Assembly (NCBI GenBank): GCA_900769885.1
Contig: CAAGIG010000087.1
Coordinates: forward strand, 1 to 64,000
Length of the DNA stretch: 64,000 nucleotides
Source of the DNA: Rikenellaceae bacterium
Lineage (GTDB): Bacteria; Bacteroidota; Bacteroidia; Bacteroidales; UBA932
Direction of reading: 5' to 3'
Below are positions 63,501 to 64,000 of this stretch, one piece after another. The notes below the pieces were generated by a model. It worked only from the letters and a program-made list of their open reading frames with translations. It was not told where the DNA came from and did no database searches. Each line of letters starts with the position of its first letter. Position 1 is the first letter of the stretch. The position numbers and the translations under genes are program-made.

Positions 63501-64000
63501 GGATGTCCTCTAACTATTGTAGGTTCAGGCCAATCATATCCTTACTATATGTCTAACGGTACTATCCAGGTAGATATCGACGATAACAACAACTACACTA
63601 TCGTTATGAAATCATACGCTTGGATCGGTGATGGTAACAAACTTATCAAAGTAACCTACCAAGGTGACCTTGAAGGTATCTCAACCGGCGAACCCAGCAA
63701 CCCTGGTACCGGTGACGGAGATCCATACGCTGACTACCAAGACACATATATGCAAGTAGCAATGCACTGGAACTCAACCAGTTCAATGGTAGTACTTATG
63801 GCAAGTGATGATTCATTCGTATACCAACTTAACCTTCTTCACAGCTCAAGCGATGCTCTACCTGCAGGTATCTATGACATCGACGATGCTGACGGAGACG
63901 AACTTGGTCTTGAAAGCACATCACAGCTAACAGATATGTCAAACTCCTACTCTTCTAAACCTGTTTCAGGTCAATTGGAAGTTCAAGTGGATGGTAGCGG
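60582..64000 (+). CDS. Very large repeat lipoprotein, open at the right edge
   Basis: The frame is open from 60582 to the window end (1139 codons, incomplete). Lipobox LSSC gives Cys19; the following Lys-Glu resembles the surface-export signal of Bacteroidetes lipoproteins. Two FN3-like repeats cover about residues 27-112 and 113-205. From about residue 210 on there are tandem modules of 120-150 residues, seven within the window. Each has an IPEGTY-type strand (near 61362, 61821, 62238, 62601, 63021, 63421, 63858), then a V-S/T-H-L-x-x-G-Y strand, and most end with NPPIPW or similar. I do not recognise the module. Codon use favours GGT, AAC and ATC, suggesting high expression. Surface adhesin or binding protein is an inference. 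Confidence 0.8.
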   Translation, partial: MKKFLLLTISALVLALSSCKETVPEPTVKAVAGEATENSLSFTVTPTNAESGAYLCVEGSQEISSAEDILAQGIKFDVSKESTQTVSNLRKGTEYTIMVAVSAGPHKVAATPFKMKTQGGPPTITIEEGTASGSSLSFVANTTNATKAAYVIFTEGEAPAAEEIIAQGTEFNVGENVTVTVTELAAATEYIIVAAATDGETTVASEALEMTTTNGQTEGGITEVTGRRWHKYNYGLNIHNNEGCYAFINMYLDAPGPGGVIPEGTYPVMSYDGEYDGGGEPITPAASSFIWDMGSLMTFDDQYYNTGNYTSPASGYIKVSHLSNGYKLEIDLTDTDGYNMKGVYEGVVGYTFEQEGFSNPPIPWNETTIEGNLTSVTGTNFGNEGGFYLWMKTEQGPYDIFMILRNPVVYDGLIPEGTYTVGNFDPENPDLLVIDGSEEQSQAQLESDHRRYLVDGGTMTVTHVTGGYNLVLNFENELKTKFNITWEGAITDHWGDGEFMNPEGPAKPEIEWEYLDCQYFNDQNYILAGKGTQGSEVVEFLFELYCPSSLYKILPKAEYTFGGTEYYFTGSYVNNSAVNGGLVKVDHLKEGYDLYIQVTTEDGNTYKLSYEGIIADYENSGFQNPPVPGAEENNCTVFGAAGSYGSTSYTLVFKEGNKEKLNLNVNCPWSVCNIIPEGEYPVDTKVSWDTPSQYDYYVNANNSYAGSKSLTSGLLVVSHLEDGGYTITFEGTDNGGNTYDYNFTGVMEPTDNWSTINNPPIPWKDITVNTEVLALTGDHTTPEKEFRLTVMLGDYPYDMYLVLEAPETVQDGIIPEGTYTIGGEYGIGANSWVNDGEWEVGFTGNSSVTITHLDEGYGVEFALETQLKTKINATRNGLIFKTQGAQYDFQNPGYEYEPYYDIVMTQGASAGTITTNNTGVELKRYVFQSAAGDYMEMAFYKESAEPYLQEGTYTPGDEFDPRYPFGPFTFWGNGCPLTIVGSGQSYPYYMSNGTIQVDIDDNNNYTIVMKSYAWIGDGNKLIKVTYQGDLEGISTGEPSNPGTGDGDPYADYQDTYMQVAMHWNSTSSMVVLMASDDSFVYQLNLLHSSSDALPAGIYDIDDADGDELGLESTSQLTDMSNSYSSKPVSGQLEVQVDGS

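Overview
The window is a gene-dense chromosomal segment from an anaerobic member of the Bacteroidota, most likely order Bacteroidales. Supporting points are repeated -7 boxes of the TAnnTTTG type used by the Bacteroidetes primary sigma factor, a complete Rnf complex, an SDR-type threonine dehydrogenase, glycine-lipid acyltransferases, GSCFA, DUF4270, DUF4294 and DUF3098 proteins, a BACON-domain lipoprotein and a GH84 hexosaminidase. Nothing in the sequence fixes the genus. There is no prophage, insertion sequence, CRISPR array or rRNA operon; one tRNA gene is present.

Layout. 1-9183: the start of rpoN, a two-gene glycine-lipid unit, two small envelope proteins, miaB, osmC, a small barrel protein, cysS, ssb, a zinc-finger protein and a membrane-anchored PHP protein. 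9154-13883: an unknown helical protein and a secreted GH84 enzyme, then glyA. 13961-22527: an rRNA/tRNA methyltransferase facing a long leftward unit dnaB - DUF3108 - rseC - rnfBCDGEA - TPR protein. 22551-26550: a leftward unit of two M23 peptidases, a MerR regulator, a Nif3 protein and a zinc-ribbon coiled-coil protein. 26557-35569: a leftward unit tdh - tgt - lptG-type permease - alaS - a permease fused in frame to fmt - thiamine pyrophosphokinase. 35601-38757: a GSCFA protein and a porin/transporter pair. 38764-49502: a leftward ribosomal protein operon from rplP to rplQ with secY, map, infA and rpoA. 49688-56847: DUF4294 protein, lpxH, uppP, DUF3098, ftsX, a half-length glycogen synthase with a DUF4270 lipoprotein, fabF and acpP. 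56987-64000: purN, a beta-helix lipoprotein, a small lipoprotein, tRNA-Leu(UAA), a NifX-like protein and a very large repeat lipoprotein that runs off the right edge.

How the genes work together. Much of the window serves translation (ribosomal proteins, alaS, cysS, fmt, tgt, miaB, map, infA) and the envelope (two permeases of the LptF/LptG family, LpxH, UppP, FtsX, two M23 peptidases, lipoproteins, porin). Rnf provides ion-coupled electron transfer between ferredoxin and NAD. The GH84 enzyme and the large lipoproteins suggest life on host or plant glycans.

Most notable observations: an in-frame permease-Fmt fusion; an S10-type ribosomal operon that starts at rplP behind a consensus promoter, without the usual eight upstream genes; divergent promoters built as inverted repeats of the -7 box; strong Shine-Dalgarno sites kept before only a few genes; and a surface-type lipoprotein made of about seven tandem modules that I do not recognise.
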